Shown: one piece after another, positions 34,893-43,285 of the stretch
How positions within the stretch are numbered: position 1 is the stretch's first letter
How the letters are laid out: the number at the start of each line of letters is the position of its first letter
Source: Ruegeria sp. PrR005
GTDB taxonomy: Bacteria; Pseudomonadota; Alphaproteobacteria; Rhodobacterales; Rhodobacteraceae
DNA length: 64,000 bases
Direction of reading: 5' to 3'
NCBI RefSeq assembly: GCF_010500245.1
Contig: NZ_JAAGOX010000010.1
Coordinates: 23,297-87,296, forward strand
Notes under the pieces: model-generated
What the model saw: only the letters and a program-made list of their open reading frames with translations
The model's database searches: none
What the model was told of the DNA's origin: nothing
Program-made: the position numbers and the translations under genes

Positions 34893-36104
34893 ATGGAACA
34901 ACTTACAACGACGCCTTTCGGGCAGCGGCCGGTAACGGCTGGCCTGATCGCTCGGGCCGCCGCACATCAGCGCGCGCCGAAACTTTCCCATATCGATAAA
35001 TGGAGCCTGTTTCGCGATCTTTGCACCGCGCGAACCGCGTTCGGTGTGACCGACCGCGATCTGACGGTCTTGAACGCACTGCTCAGCTTTTATCCAGAAA
35101 CCAACCTGTCGGATAACGCCGGGCTAATCGTGTTTCCTTCGAACGCGGCCCTGTCCGACCGCGCCCATGGCATGGCCGAAAGCACGCTCCGCCGACATCT
35201 GGCGGCGCTTGTCCATGCTGGTCTGATCGCCCGGCATGACAGCCCTAACGGCAAGCGCTATGCCCGGCGCGGGGCCAATGGTGAAATCGCACGCGCTTTT
35301 GGGTTCGACCTGCGCCCCTTACTGGTGCGCTCAACCGAAATCGTGCGCACCGCAGAAGCCGTCCGCGCCGCCGAGGCCGAGCTGACCCTGGCGCGCGAGG
35401 CGGTCTCGCTGCTTAAACGGGACGCGCTGAAACTGGCGCTCTACGGTCAGGACACCGAAATGCCCGGCGATTGGGAGGCGATCCAGCGCGTCTTGATGGA
35501 AGTGCACAAGCAGACGCGTCGTAAACTATCGCTGCCCGAACTGGCTGAACTCAAAGTTCGTCTTGTGGGTATCTTGCGGGATATCCGACTGATGATGGCC
35601 ACTGAAGCCGACACCAATACAGAGAAAATGAGCGGCAGTGACGCTGAATCTGAGCGGCTCTATCTTAATTCAGATAAAGATTCTTCTGAATCTGAACAGA
35701 GCGTTGGAAGGGTGAACGACAACAATCATCCAACCCTTGCTCACTCCCCTACCCCATCGAAACACTCCGAGCCAACCATACCTCTGTCATTGGTACTCAA
35801 GGCCTGCCCCGACATTCTGCCGTATTGTGATGGTTCACCACGAAGCTGGCGGGATCTTGTCACAGCAGCAGCTTATGTTCGAGGTATGATGGGCATCAGC
35901 CCATCCGCTTGGGACGAGGCGCAACGCTTCATGGGTTCGGAAATCGCGGCGATCACTGTGGTCTGCATCCTGCAACGGTTTGCGACCATTCACAGCCCTG
36001 GCGGTTATCTGCGCAGTTTGTCGGGCAAAGCGGCTGCTGAAGGGTTCTCTCCGGGACCGATGGTCATGGCCTTGTTGAACACAGACGGTCAGCGAGCGGC
36101 CTGA
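34893..36104 (+). CDS. repC: Plasmid replication initiator RepC
   Basis: 403 residues. The N-terminal domain is typical: IDKWSLFRDLCTARTAFGV, LNALLSFYPETNL, LIVFPSNAALSDRAHGM, and the winged helix AESTLRRHLAALVHAGLIAR. The C-terminal domain ends in PGGYLRSLSGKAA. RepC starts replication at an origin usually inside its own gene. The ATG directly follows the near-palindrome TTGTC-TCGT-GACAA (34876-34889) and has no strong ribosome-binding site, consistent with leader-structure control by the ctRNA. Confidence 0.96.
   Translation: MEQLTTTPFGQRPVTAGLIARAAAHQRAPKLSHIDKWSLFRDLCTARTAFGVTDRDLTVLNALLSFYPETNLSDNAGLIVFPSNAALSDRAHGMAESTLRRHLAALVHAGLIARHDSPNGKRYARRGANGEIARAFGFDLRPLLVRSTEIVRTAEAVRAAEAELTLAREAVSLLKRDALKLALYGQDTEMPGDWEAIQRVLMEVHKQTRRKLSLPELAELKVRLVGILRDIRLMMATEADTNTEKMSGSDAESERLYLNSDKDSSESEQSVGRVNDNNHPTLAHSPTPSKHSEPTIPLSLVLKACPDILPYCDGSPRSWRDLVTAAAYVRGMMGISPSAWDEAQRFMGSEIAAITVVCILQRFATIHSPGGYLRSLSGKAAAEGFSPGPMVMALLNTDGQRAA
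35644..35696. other. Candidate replication origin (AT-rich, repeat-containing) inside repC
   Basis: An AT-rich stretch in the GC-rich repC gene contains the direct repeat CTGAATCTGA (35644-35653 and 35686-35695) and the inverted pair TTCAGAT/ATCTGAA (35669-35675 and 35690-35696). repABC origins are known to lie within repC, commonly in such a region. Position inferred from this precedent. Confidence 0.5.
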
Positions 36105-36202
36105 CCTTGCACGAGAATGCCGCCATCCACCGTGAATGCGGCCGTGTTCATCCAGGAAAGCAGTGTTCGAGGTCAGAGCCATGCCAACGGTGCGCCCCGC
36201 GT

Positions 36203-36218
36203 GTTGACAGCTGTCAAC
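36203..36218. promoter_or_regulatory. parS site 2, downstream of repC
   Basis: GTTGACAGCTGTCAAC is a perfect 16-base palindrome matching GTT-N4-GC-N4-AAC, 99 bases after the repC stop. Probable RepB centromere site. Confidence 0.88.
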
Positions 36219-36255
36219 TCTGCCTGCGTTCAATGATTGGCTGGTAAGGAGCATT

Positions 36256-36414
36256 ATGGCAAAGAACCGACTTTGGAGTTGTTGTTTGGATTACGCTTGG
36301 GACTTTTTGACTGTCTGTCGCGGTAGAAACCAAATCGTGATACTGGGCCAGCATTTGGCAGTGAATGCACTATGCGCGAAGGATTTTGGCGCAGGGATTG
36401 GCGGCAAAAGTTGA
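36256..36414 (+). CDS. Candidate small ORF (52 residues) between parS sites
   Basis: An ATG at 36256 preceded by TAAGGAGCATT opens a 52-codon frame ending at the TGA inside parS site 3. The product starts MAKNRLWSCC and has three early Cys residues (two adjacent) and no recognisable domain. The ribosome-binding site is strong, but nothing else supports it. The region could equally be non-coding partition DNA. Confidence 0.25.
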   Translation: MAKNRLWSCCLDYAWDFLTVCRGRNQIVILGQHLAVNALCAKDFGAGIGGKS

Positions 36415-36425
36415 CAGCTGACAAC
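36410..36425. promoter_or_regulatory. parS site 3
   Basis: GTTGACAGCTGACAAC fits GTT-N4-GC-N4-AAC, with one position breaking the palindrome. It lies 50 bases after the 3' end of the recombinase gene at 36476 and completes a partition region with site 2. No further gene was recognised in 36105-36475. Confidence 0.8.
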
Positions 36426-36475
36426 TCTGGCAACGTCCCAATATCCGCATGGAGCGAGACGCTATGGTGGGTTGG

Positions 36476-37573
36476 TTACAGGCCTGCTGCTTTGGTGAGG
36501 TTCACGCGGAATCTGTCACGTCGGCGCTGGTATCGGCGGGTCATCTCGGCCGAGGTGTGCCCGAGATGTTTCTGGACATAGCGCTCGTCGACTTCGGCCG
36601 AACTGGCGAGGCCTGCGCGCAGCGAGTGGCCGGAGAAGAGGGCTAGCCGGTCTTTCTCGGGCAGGTCGGCTCGGATGCCGGCGTCCAGGACCGTGCGCTT
36701 GATCAGGCGCGCGACATGCTTGTCGTTCAGCCGCGTTTCCGTGGCGCGTTTGCCATCGCGCGAGGTGCCGACGAAGACCGGACCGAAGTCGATCTTCGCA
36801 AAGTGCAGCCATTGCTCGAGTGTATGCACAGGGCAGGTCTGATCCTTGGAGCCGCGGCCGATCTCGACTTCGCGCCAACCTGTCTTGGCATTGAGGGTCA
36901 GGAGGGCGCCTTTCTCGAATATCTCAATCCAGCCGCCGGAATCCGGCGTATCGTCCTTGTGCACGTCCAGGCTGACGATTTCCGAGCGGCGCAGACCTCC
37001 GGCGTAGCCCAAGAGCAGGATCGCCCGATCTCGCAGCCCACGCAGGTCGAAAGGAAGGGTGGCCACCATCGCGAGGATATCGTCGGCCTGGATGGCCTCT
37101 TTCTGTACAGGCGGACGCGCGTGCTTGCGCCTGATGCCCGCCAGCACCGTCGCGATGTGACGGTTCTTGCGATCCAGGGTGAACCCGCGCTGCGCGCAGG
37201 CCCAGGCAAGACCGGACAGGCGGCGGTCGATGGTCGAGACGGATAGGGCAGGGGAGGGGCCCGACCCCGAGGCCAGATCGGCCAGATACAGCCCGATCAT
37301 TTCCGGCGAGGGGGGCAGGGGCTCGGCCCCTTTCATCCGGCACCAGCGGGTAAAATGCGCCCAGTCTTTGGTATAGGCCTTCAAAGTGTTGTCCGACGCG
37401 GCGGCCCGCGCGTAGTCACGGGCGGTGTCGACCAACCGATCGAGGGTGCCGGACCCGGCCACAAAGGAGGGCAGGTTCAAGACCTCACCGTCAGGGCGAT
37501 CTCTCTCGTTGTCCTCGTTGACTGAAGACCCGATTGGTGGCTCCGAACTCGATTTCTCGGTGTTTTCTGACAT
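36476..37573 (-). CDS. Tyrosine recombinase/integrase (XerD-like)
   Basis: 365 residues from the ATG at 37573 (an alternative ATG is at 37585). The SAM-like N-terminal core-binding domain contains NTLKAYTKDWAHFTRWC. The catalytic domain has the first Arg in GYAGGLRRSEIVSLD, the His-x-x-Arg box in FSGHSLRAGLASSA, then HLGHTSAEMTRRYQRR with the nucleophile Tyr near the C-terminus. It cuts and rejoins DNA at a specific core site. A 27-base palindrome (37595-37621) just upstream is a candidate. Its position beside repABC, DUF1403 and scpB suggests plasmid multimer resolution rather than phage integration. Confidence 0.92.
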   Translation of the reverse strand: MSENTEKSSSEPPIGSSVNEDNERDRPDGEVLNLPSFVAGSGTLDRLVDTARDYARAAASDNTLKAYTKDWAHFTRWCRMKGAEPLPPSPEMIGLYLADLASGSGPSPALSVSTIDRRLSGLAWACAQRGFTLDRKNRHIATVLAGIRRKHARPPVQKEAIQADDILAMVATLPFDLRGLRDRAILLLGYAGGLRRSEIVSLDVHKDDTPDSGGWIEIFEKGALLTLNAKTGWREVEIGRGSKDQTCPVHTLEQWLHFAKIDFGPVFVGTSRDGKRATETRLNDKHVARLIKRTVLDAGIRADLPEKDRLALFSGHSLRAGLASSAEVDERYVQKHLGHTSAEMTRRYQRRRDRFRVNLTKAAGL

Positions 37574-37594
37574 GTTGCCGAGCATATTCAGGTG

Positions 37595-37621
37595 TGTCCG
37601 ATAAGGCAAACTTATTGGACA
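37595..37621. promoter_or_regulatory. dif-like palindrome next to the recombinase gene
   Basis: Arms TGTCCGATAAG and CTTATTGGACA are complementary at 10 of 11 positions around the 5-base centre GCAAA. The architecture of two 11-base arms and a short centre is like XerC/XerD core sites. It begins 21 bases before the recombinase start codon, so it may be the recombination core, an operator, or both. Confidence 0.55.
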
Positions 37622-37698
37622 TGACGGAGATCGGCAAGGCGAGGCGGTTTGATCGCTATCTTCTGGCGGAAAGCGCCGCTCCGATATAGAATCCAAGC

Positions 37699-38583
37699 AT
37701 GACATATACCCGGCAGGATCACACCAGCGACCTCGATGCATTACCCAATATGCCCGCCTGGGTCACCTCTGACCGTGGAAAACCCCTTGAAGATGTTGCG
37801 TTTTTGTCGGGAGCGGCACTGAACCACCTGCATCTTGTGTTGGGACACAAGGAGGTGCCCCAAGCCTTGTTGCGGGACCGGTTGGCGCTGCGCGCGGCCG
37901 AGGCCTGTGCCGCATTTTCCGGGCGTCCGGAGCGGGCAGGGGAGCTGCGCGACGCGGTGCACCTGCTGCGCCCCGGCGATCTGCCCGGCCCTGCGGGCGA
38001 GACTTGCCTCGCCTGGCGCCGCGCGGTGGAGCGGCCGGTGTCGATCAAGGCTCTAGGCCGAGCATTGCCGACCCTCGAGCCGGGCCAGATTGCCGCGTGG
38101 CTTGATGCCGGGAAAGGGGCGCCGGTGACCCGGGCCGCGATGGCGCTGGAAGCCGTTCGGCGCGAGGCGCCACGTGCTGACGAAGCTGCGCTGATCCTCG
38201 CGGACGCGACGCTCTCACAGGCGCTGGGTTGGGATCATCTCGTGCCGCTGCTGGCCCCGGGGCTGAACCGCGCCGCCTTGCGCAAGCAGGGAGACGACTT
38301 GCGGCTCGCCTGTCATCGGGCGCTCATCTCATCGGCGGTCGAGGCCGTGCGTCTTGCTTCAGACCTCGCGCATCGGGCGGTACATCTGAAAGCGGTCACC
38401 CCGAAGCTTCGGGCCAGGGGAGCGGCCGACGCGGTCGAAATGTTCCTGACCCGCGATGCCGTGGCAGCTTCGGCCTTGCCTTTGCCGGATCGCGCCGCGC
38501 GACGGCTCTGCGACCGGCTGGTCGACCTCGGCGCGGTGCGCGAACTGACCGGGCGCGACACCTTCCGTCTCTACGGGGTGTAG
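37699..38583 (+). CDS. DUF1403 family protein
   Basis: 294 residues, Ala/Leu/Arg-rich, predicted mostly helical, resembling DUF1403 proteins found with integrases and scpB genes on alphaproteobacterial plasmids. Visible stretches are VAFLSGAALNHLHLVL near residue 35, LADATLSQALGWDHLVPLLAP near residue 165 and RAARRLCDRLVDLGAVRELTG at the end (each shown by key residues only). No catalytic motif is evident. The gene is divergent from the recombinase and ends two bases before scpB, so DUF1403 and ScpB are almost certainly co-translated. Function unknown. Confidence 0.82.
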   Translation: MTYTRQDHTSDLDALPNMPAWVTSDRGKPLEDVAFLSGAALNHLHLVLGHKEVPQALLRDRLALRAAEACAAFSGRPERAGELRDAVHLLRPGDLPGPAGETCLAWRRAVERPVSIKALGRALPTLEPGQIAAWLDAGKGAPVTRAAMALEAVRREAPRADEAALILADATLSQALGWDHLVPLLAPGLNRAALRKQGDDLRLACHRALISSAVEAVRLASDLAHRAVHLKAVTPKLRARGAADAVEMFLTRDAVAASALPLPDRAARRLCDRLVDLGAVRELTGRDTFRLYGV

Positions 38584-38585
38584 CG

Positions 38586-39242
38586 ATGAGCATGTCCAGC
38601 GAAAGTGGGAACCGGGCTCAAAGTTCGGACATACGACCAGCAAAGTCGGCGAAGGATCGCTCCCAACCCGAGCTTGACCACGAGTTGTCCGACCTGCCCC
38701 CAGAGCTGCGCTGGCGCGAATGGATGCGCCGGATCGAGGCCGTGCTCTTTGCCAGCGCCACACCGGTGACGCGCGACGACCTGGCACGAGTGGTGGGGCA
38801 GGGGGCTTCGGTCGACCTTCTGGTCGAGGACCTCGCCGCTGATCTGGAAGGGCGGGCCTTTGAGATCGCCCAGGTCGCTGGCGGCTGGATGTTCCGAACG
38901 CGCGCCACCTACGCCCCCGCGATCCGCGCGGCGGCGGATGTCGGAGACCAATTGATGGATCTGAGCGAGTTCGACGTCGCGGTCCTGGCCGCCATCGCCT
39001 ATCACCAGCCGATCACGCGCGACGGGCTGAAGGACATCTTCGGGCGTGAGATCAGCCGTGACCTGATCGGGCGGCTGCATGCGCGCAACCTGATCGGAAC
39101 CGGGCCAAGGGCGCCTCGACGCGGTGCTCCCTATACATTTGTGACCACCGAGCAGTTCCTGATCGCCTTCGGATTGGAAAGCCTGCGCGATCTGCCGGAT
39201 CGGGAATTACGCGAGGATGCCGGTTTTCACGGGAACCCTTAG
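38586..39242 (+). CDS. scpB: Plasmid-encoded ScpB-like protein (SMC-ScpAB complex subunit)
   Basis: 218 residues from the ATG at 38586. After a disordered 40-residue head come two winged-helix domains of the ScpB type. The first is RIEAVLFASATPVTRDDLARV; the second contains DVAVLAAIAYHQPITRDGLKD and RDLIGRLHARNLIG, the classic ScpB core. ScpB normally bridges ScpA and SMC in chromosome condensation. No scpA or smc lies nearby, so it must use chromosomal partners or work with DUF1403. A second, mobile scpB beside a recombinase is noteworthy. Confidence 0.88.
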   Translation: MSMSSESGNRAQSSDIRPAKSAKDRSQPELDHELSDLPPELRWREWMRRIEAVLFASATPVTRDDLARVVGQGASVDLLVEDLAADLEGRAFEIAQVAGGWMFRTRATYAPAIRAAADVGDQLMDLSEFDVAVLAAIAYHQPITRDGLKDIFGREISRDLIGRLHARNLIGTGPRAPRRGAPYTFVTTEQFLIAFGLESLRDLPDRELREDAGFHGNP

Positions 39243-39463
39243 TCGGCAGCCGCGGACAGCAGAAGCGGGGTGAAGGTGCGGCCCTCAGCGTGATCAGGGG
39301 GATCTGGCGACCCTCGCGCCTAGATCGGTAGTATTTTGCTTTGTCTGAATGCACTGCGGAGATCATGATTGTGCGCCTTCGCAACGAGCACATCGAGGAC
39401 GGTGTCTTGCTTCCAGTCTATTGGAGGAGCCTTTCCAGCGAGCTGGCACTTTGGCTTCGGAAC

Positions 39464-39493
39464 GGATCTGCCTCAATCTGTGTGGCGCAACTA
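39464..39493. repeat. 30-bp repeat shared with the ISL3-type element end
   Basis: This stretch, centred on CTGCCTCAATCTGTGTGGCG, is identical over 30 bases to 55323-55352, the left end of the ISL3-type element. Its core is inverted at 56610-56630. Here it abuts an IS3 transposase remnant, suggesting an old excision or recombination scar. Confidence 0.7.
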
Positions 39494-39590
39494 TATGGAT
39501 TGGCACACCCGCAAGGTCCTGGCCTGGCGCATTTCTAATATGCTGGAGGCGGATTTTTTTCGTAGACGCACTGAGCGAGGCTATGTCCCG
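39492..39590 (+). pseudogene. IS3-family transposase (OrfB) fragment
   Basis: The translated piece YMDWHTRKVLAWRISNMLEA is the integrase-core segment seen in IS3-family OrfB proteins (usual form DWFSRKVLAWRLSNT). After ADFF the frame is lost in a T-run and resumes as VDALSEAM. Both ends of the gene are missing, so this is a dead remnant. The rest of 39243-39599 holds only the 30-bp repeat and no recognisable gene. Confidence 0.75.
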
Positions 39591-39599
39591 CGAGGTTGG

Positions 39600-40826
39600 T
39601 CATCGACCGTCTTGAACTGTACTGAGATCCAACCCGGGTTTCTTGCCACTCAGAACTGGGCGTCTTATAGGTCCGGTTAACGCGGATTGAAATCCGATGA
39701 GAAACGACACCCAAGCCGCACACCAGAACGCTGCGGCAACGGTCTCTACCTCGGTCTCCCGCCCGGCTGCCAGAGGCGAGGCCAGGCGCACACAGGTCGT
39801 GATCCAGATCAGCGCAATGGCAAGGCTCAGCCAGGCATTGGCCCGCAATTGCGGCCCGGAACCGTGACAAGCAGCGCGGCCCGAAATCGCCATGATCAGA
39901 CCGGAGACCGCACCGATTGTCAGCGCGTGTATCGCGGCAGCCAAAGGATATGACGGAGCAAGGAACCAAAGTCCGCCCTTTAGCGCCAGACTGATCGGGA
40001 GCCAGAAAAAGGCAAGATGCAACCCGGCCACCAGCGGGTTAGCGCGTGTCGAAAGACTTTGCCAGCCTGCCATGACAAGGCCCAGCAGGCCTGCTGACAT
40101 GACCAGTGCCGCATGGGCCAGTCCCTCCTGCCCGATCAAGGTTGCTATCAGCGCAAGGGCTAGCGCCGAGATCGCTGCAACACGCAGATGCGAACTCCGG
40201 GTCCGGCCGGGCGGACTTCCGCTGTGCTGACGCCAGCTTTCGGTCAATGCGGGAACAAGACGTGTACCCACCACCGCAACCAGAAGCGCCAGACCGATCA
40301 GACAAGCCCGCGCGATGTCCAGGCTGTCGGCGATATCGCCCTCACGGGCGACAAGCATGAACATCACGTCCGCCACGCCCATTGCCAGACTCATACCTCC
40401 GAACAGCGCCTTGGAATAGGCCCGAACCGACAAGGTGCGACGCAAGATCCAGCCAGCGAGTAGCCCGAAGAACAGGGAGTTCATGATCGGAAGGATGACG
40501 GGTGGAAACCAGTCGGCCACCGCCATCGACAGGCGCGACAAGACCCAGAGCAGTGCGAGAGCCTTGAGGAAAACCCCGCGCTCCGGTGGGCTGCCCACCC
40601 AACTCGGCAGTGCTGTCAGCAAGTATCCCGCGATGGCTACACCGAAGAAGCCGAAAATCAGCTCATGCACATGCCATAGGACCACAGGGGCGAACCGGGG
40701 TTCGGGCAGACCGAGGGAAACGCCAAGTGGCCACCAGGCGATGCATGCAAAGGCCCACACGGCCGCCGCCAGAAACAGTGGCCTGTATGGCGCATCCCAG
40801 AAATACAGCGGCCAGATGCGTGCCAT
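39600..40826 (-). CDS. nnrS: NnrS family membrane protein (nitric oxide/denitrification associated)
   Basis: 408 residues from the ATG at 40826; the frame upstream overlaps the next gene. About twelve hydrophobic segments fit NnrS. WHVHELIFGFFGVAIAGYLLTA near residue 45 has the conserved His pair (shown by WHVHELIFGF), and IHALTIGAVSGLIMAISGRAACHG near residue 300 holds further histidines (HALTIGAVSG). NnrS is a haem- and copper-containing membrane protein linked to nitric oxide stress. It is the last gene of the NsrR-associated minus-strand operon. Confidence 0.88.
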   Translation of the reverse strand: MARIWPLYFWDAPYRPLFLAAAVWAFACIAWWPLGVSLGLPEPRFAPVVLWHVHELIFGFFGVAIAGYLLTALPSWVGSPPERGVFLKALALLWVLSRLSMAVADWFPPVILPIMNSLFFGLLAGWILRRTLSVRAYSKALFGGMSLAMGVADVMFMLVAREGDIADSLDIARACLIGLALLVAVVGTRLVPALTESWRQHSGSPPGRTRSSHLRVAAISALALALIATLIGQEGLAHAALVMSAGLLGLVMAGWQSLSTRANPLVAGLHLAFFWLPISLALKGGLWFLAPSYPLAAAIHALTIGAVSGLIMAISGRAACHGSGPQLRANAWLSLAIALIWITTCVRLASPLAAGRETEVETVAAAFWCAAWVSFLIGFQSALTGPIRRPVLSGKKPGLDLSTVQDGR

Positions 40827-40843
40827 TGCCGATCCTGCCGCGA

Positions 40844-41770
40844 TCAACTCGCCGCAGCTGCGGTGATGCGCCGATACCCTGCCTGGCCGTGATAGAAGCC
40901 GTTCGAAAACGAAACCCCGCCGCATGCCTCGCGCAGCGCTGCTTCGGCTTCAGCCGGTTCGCGCGAGCCGTCCAGAACACTGCGGAAGGCAGACGCGACG
41001 GCCACCATGTCGACTGCCTGCGGCATCAGCCGCACATGGCTGACGCCGTCGGCCACCAGCCGGGCGGTCTCGGGCAGCAGATCGACGTAGCTTTCTGACT
41101 GGGTCTGGATGCCGTTCACGCGAAGGATCGGGCGGTCGTCGGTGGTGCGCAAAGGCATGCCGTCGGCGTCGTGCTCGCAGATGAACTGGCAGTTGTCCTT
41201 GGTGCGGGCATGAGCGCGCGCGTGATAGCACCGCGCCGAGACCGCGAGCGACACGCGGCCGAACACCTGAACCTCGACGCCCAGCCCGAGGTCGCGCGCA
41301 GCGGCTGCCGCCGCAGCAATCGCCGGACCCGGCAATTCGGTCGGCAGGCAGACATGGGTCGCGCCCTGGCAGGCCATCCAGGCGATTGTGGCCTCGTTAT
41401 AGGCGTTCAAGAAGGGCCCGATGCGGTGCGGGCGCTTGCCCCGCGCATAGAGGCCAGCGGCGTTGTTGATCTCGATCTCGGGTCGTTCCATAGCAGCCAG
41501 ATCGGCGGTGGCCTTGCGTTCGCGGTTCAGCATGACCTCGGCCAGCGTCGACAGGATCACCGTCTTGCCTCCGCGCTCCAGCCGATCGATCGTGGCGGGC
41601 AGATCGACCTCGTGGAAGGGCGCGCGTTTGGAGCAGATGACCTCGCCAAGATAGACCTCGTCGACGGGTGCCTCGTCGGCGATACGAGCGTAGAAATCGC
41701 GCCGCGCCTCGGCGGACCAGTGATAGGCGATGGGGCCAAGCGTCAGTTTCGTCATGTCGCTCACCGCCAT
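40844..41770 (-). CDS. ubiV: Peptidase U32-family protein UbiV (anaerobic ubiquinone biosynthesis)
   Basis: 308 residues. LTLGPIAYHWSAEARRDFYARI, EVYLGEVICSKRAPF (written VYLGEVICSKR in the product) and the four-Cys pattern including CYHARAHARTKDNCQFICEHDADG (key CQFICEHD) match the iron-sulfur UbiV of the O2-independent ubiquinone hydroxylation system. It acts with UbiU and UbiT, whose genes precede it; its start overlaps the ubiU stop. The cluster lets the cell make ubiquinone during anaerobic respiration, for example denitrification. Confidence 0.9.
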   Translation of the reverse strand: MAVSDMTKLTLGPIAYHWSAEARRDFYARIADEAPVDEVYLGEVICSKRAPFHEVDLPATIDRLERGGKTVILSTLAEVMLNRERKATADLAAMERPEIEINNAAGLYARGKRPHRIGPFLNAYNEATIAWMACQGATHVCLPTELPGPAIAAAAAAARDLGLGVEVQVFGRVSLAVSARCYHARAHARTKDNCQFICEHDADGMPLRTTDDRPILRVNGIQTQSESYVDLLPETARLVADGVSHVRLMPQAVDMVAVASAFRSVLDGSREPAEAEAALREACGGVSFSNGFYHGQAGYRRITAAAAS

Positions 41771-42759
41771 TTCTTTGTCTCGAACGCACCCTGGGTCTGT
41801 TTTTGCCCCTCGGTTAGGGCCACCAGGTCAGCGATATTCGCCTGTCGGCCCGCGCGAATATCGTCAACCGCCTGCCGGAAGGCCGAGACCACGCCGCGCA
41901 CATAGCTTTTTGAGCGCTGGCGACCCTCGATCTTGAAGGCGTGCACCCCTGCGTCAATCAGTTCGGGCAACAGCCGTGACAGGTTCAGGCTGATCGGTTC
42001 CTCGAAAGCATAATAGGCATCGTCGCGATGAGCGGTGCGGTAGCGGCCCTTGCAGATCGTCGGATAGCCTGCCTTTTCGTCGGAGCGGAAGCAGTCGATG
42101 GTAAAACCGGCGAGTTGCGAAGACATCGATCCGTCCTCGTGTCGTTTGTATTCGACGTCCGAGGCCGGAGAGCAGACCCCGTCCATGTTGGTCGATTGCC
42201 CGGTGAGGTAGTTGGTGAGACTGCAGCGCCCCTCGATCATCAGCCCATGGTTGCCGAAGATAAAGGTCTCGATCTCGCAGGGGATTTCTTTGCGGATCTG
42301 GCGTATCTCGGGGATCGTCAGGATGCGCGGCAGCACGACCCGCTTAACCCCGAAATTCTCGCAATAGTAACGGATCGCCTCGGGGCTGGAGGCGGCGGCC
42401 TGAACCGACAGGTGCAGGCGGATGCCGGGATGAATGCGGGCGATGTAGTCGGCCACGCCCATATCCGCGACAATGAAGGCATCGACCCCAAGCCGGGCGC
42501 CGGTATCGGCGGCTTGCCGCCACAGATCGAACTTGCCCGCTGGCGGATACGTGTTGAGCGCGAGAAGCACCTTGGTGCCTTGTTCGTGTGCATAGGCCAC
42601 CGAAGAGGCCAATTCGTCGGGGGTGAAGTTCAGCCCCGGGAAATTGCGTGCATTGGTCGCGTCCTGAAAACCACAATAAACCGCATCGGCGCCGGCATCG
42701 ACGGCGGTGCGCAGGGCGGCGGGTGTGCCGGCCGGGCAGATCAGTTCGGCAAGGCTCAT
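41761..42759 (-). CDS. ubiU: Peptidase U32-family protein UbiU (anaerobic ubiquinone biosynthesis)
   Basis: 332 residues from the ATG at 42759; the longer frame to 42972 overlaps ubiT. Motifs are MSLAELICPAGTPAALRTAV, AVYCGFQDATNARNFPGLNF, FIFGNHGLMIEGRCSLTNYL and the Cys-containing DGVCSPASD, together giving the U32 iron-sulfur ligand set (Cys residues near positions 165-230). UbiU and UbiV form a heterodimer that hydroxylates ubiquinone precursors without O2. Gene order ubiT-ubiU-ubiV is conserved among proteobacteria. Confidence 0.92.
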   Translation of the reverse strand: MSLAELICPAGTPAALRTAVDAGADAVYCGFQDATNARNFPGLNFTPDELASSVAYAHEQGTKVLLALNTYPPAGKFDLWRQAADTGARLGVDAFIVADMGVADYIARIHPGIRLHLSVQAAASSPEAIRYYCENFGVKRVVLPRILTIPEIRQIRKEIPCEIETFIFGNHGLMIEGRCSLTNYLTGQSTNMDGVCSPASDVEYKRHEDGSMSSQLAGFTIDCFRSDEKAGYPTICKGRYRTAHRDDAYYAFEEPISLNLSRLLPELIDAGVHAFKIEGRQRSKSYVRGVVSAFRQAVDDIRAGRQANIADLVALTEGQKQTQGAFETKKWR

Positions 42760-42778
42760 GGGGCGGAAAATCCTTTCT

Positions 42779-43285
42779 TCACGTTGGATAAGCGCGGCGC
42801 AGTCTTGCCAGGATGGCACGGCCAGCTGGGCCGAACATCTCGGCGGTTTCCTCTGCGATGGACCCATCGACATCGTCGAGCGCATTGCGCAGCCGCACAA
42901 CGGCCTCGGTGTCGCCCGTGACTTCGAGGTCCCGCGAGAAGAATGCGGCATCGCCATCCTCTTCGGAATCAATCAACTCGAGAAGCAACAGGAACTTCCC
43001 GCGAATGGTGGCGCCCGCCCGGGGCGCGGCGTGGCGCGGCACGGCCCGCAGCACCAGAGCCTGCGGATCGGGCCTCAAGTGCAGGGCAAAGGGCAACTCG
43101 ACCGGGTCGATAAGGAAATCGGTCGTCCGATGTGACCCGAGCCGTGCAAACATCGATGGATGCCGTTTGGCGATACGCTGGACTACGCGTGTCAGGACGG
43201 GTTGCGCGATCAGGCACGACAGCCGGGCGAAGCCTGGCAGATGCAGCCCAGTGGCGCGGTTGAGTGTATCGGGGCTTGCGCTCAT
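42779..43285 (-). CDS. ubiT: SCP2-domain lipid-binding protein UbiT (anaerobic ubiquinone biosynthesis)
   Basis: 168 residues with an SCP2 sterol-carrier-like core (LPFALHLRPDPQALVLRAV; GATIRGKFLLLLELID; EEDGDAAFFSRDLEVTGDTE given here as FFSRDLEVTGDTE). UbiT binds hydrophobic ubiquinone intermediates in the O2-independent pathway. Its start overlaps the stop of the hemerythrin gene (ATGA), and ubiU follows after 19 bases. The assignment rests on the SCP2 motif and the ubiTUV order. Confidence 0.88.
   Translation of the reverse strand: MSASPDTLNRATGLHLPGFARLSCLIAQPVLTRVVQRIAKRHPSMFARLGSHRTTDFLIDPVELPFALHLRPDPQALVLRAVPRHAAPRAGATIRGKFLLLLELIDSEEDGDAAFFSRDLEVTGDTEAVVRLRNALDDVDGSIAEETAEMFGPAGRAILARLRRAYPT

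Noticed and set aside
36476..37573. Recombinase as a prophage integrase
   Set aside because: No phage structural, lysis or repressor genes and no adjacent tRNA; the repABC and scpB context fits plasmid maintenance better.
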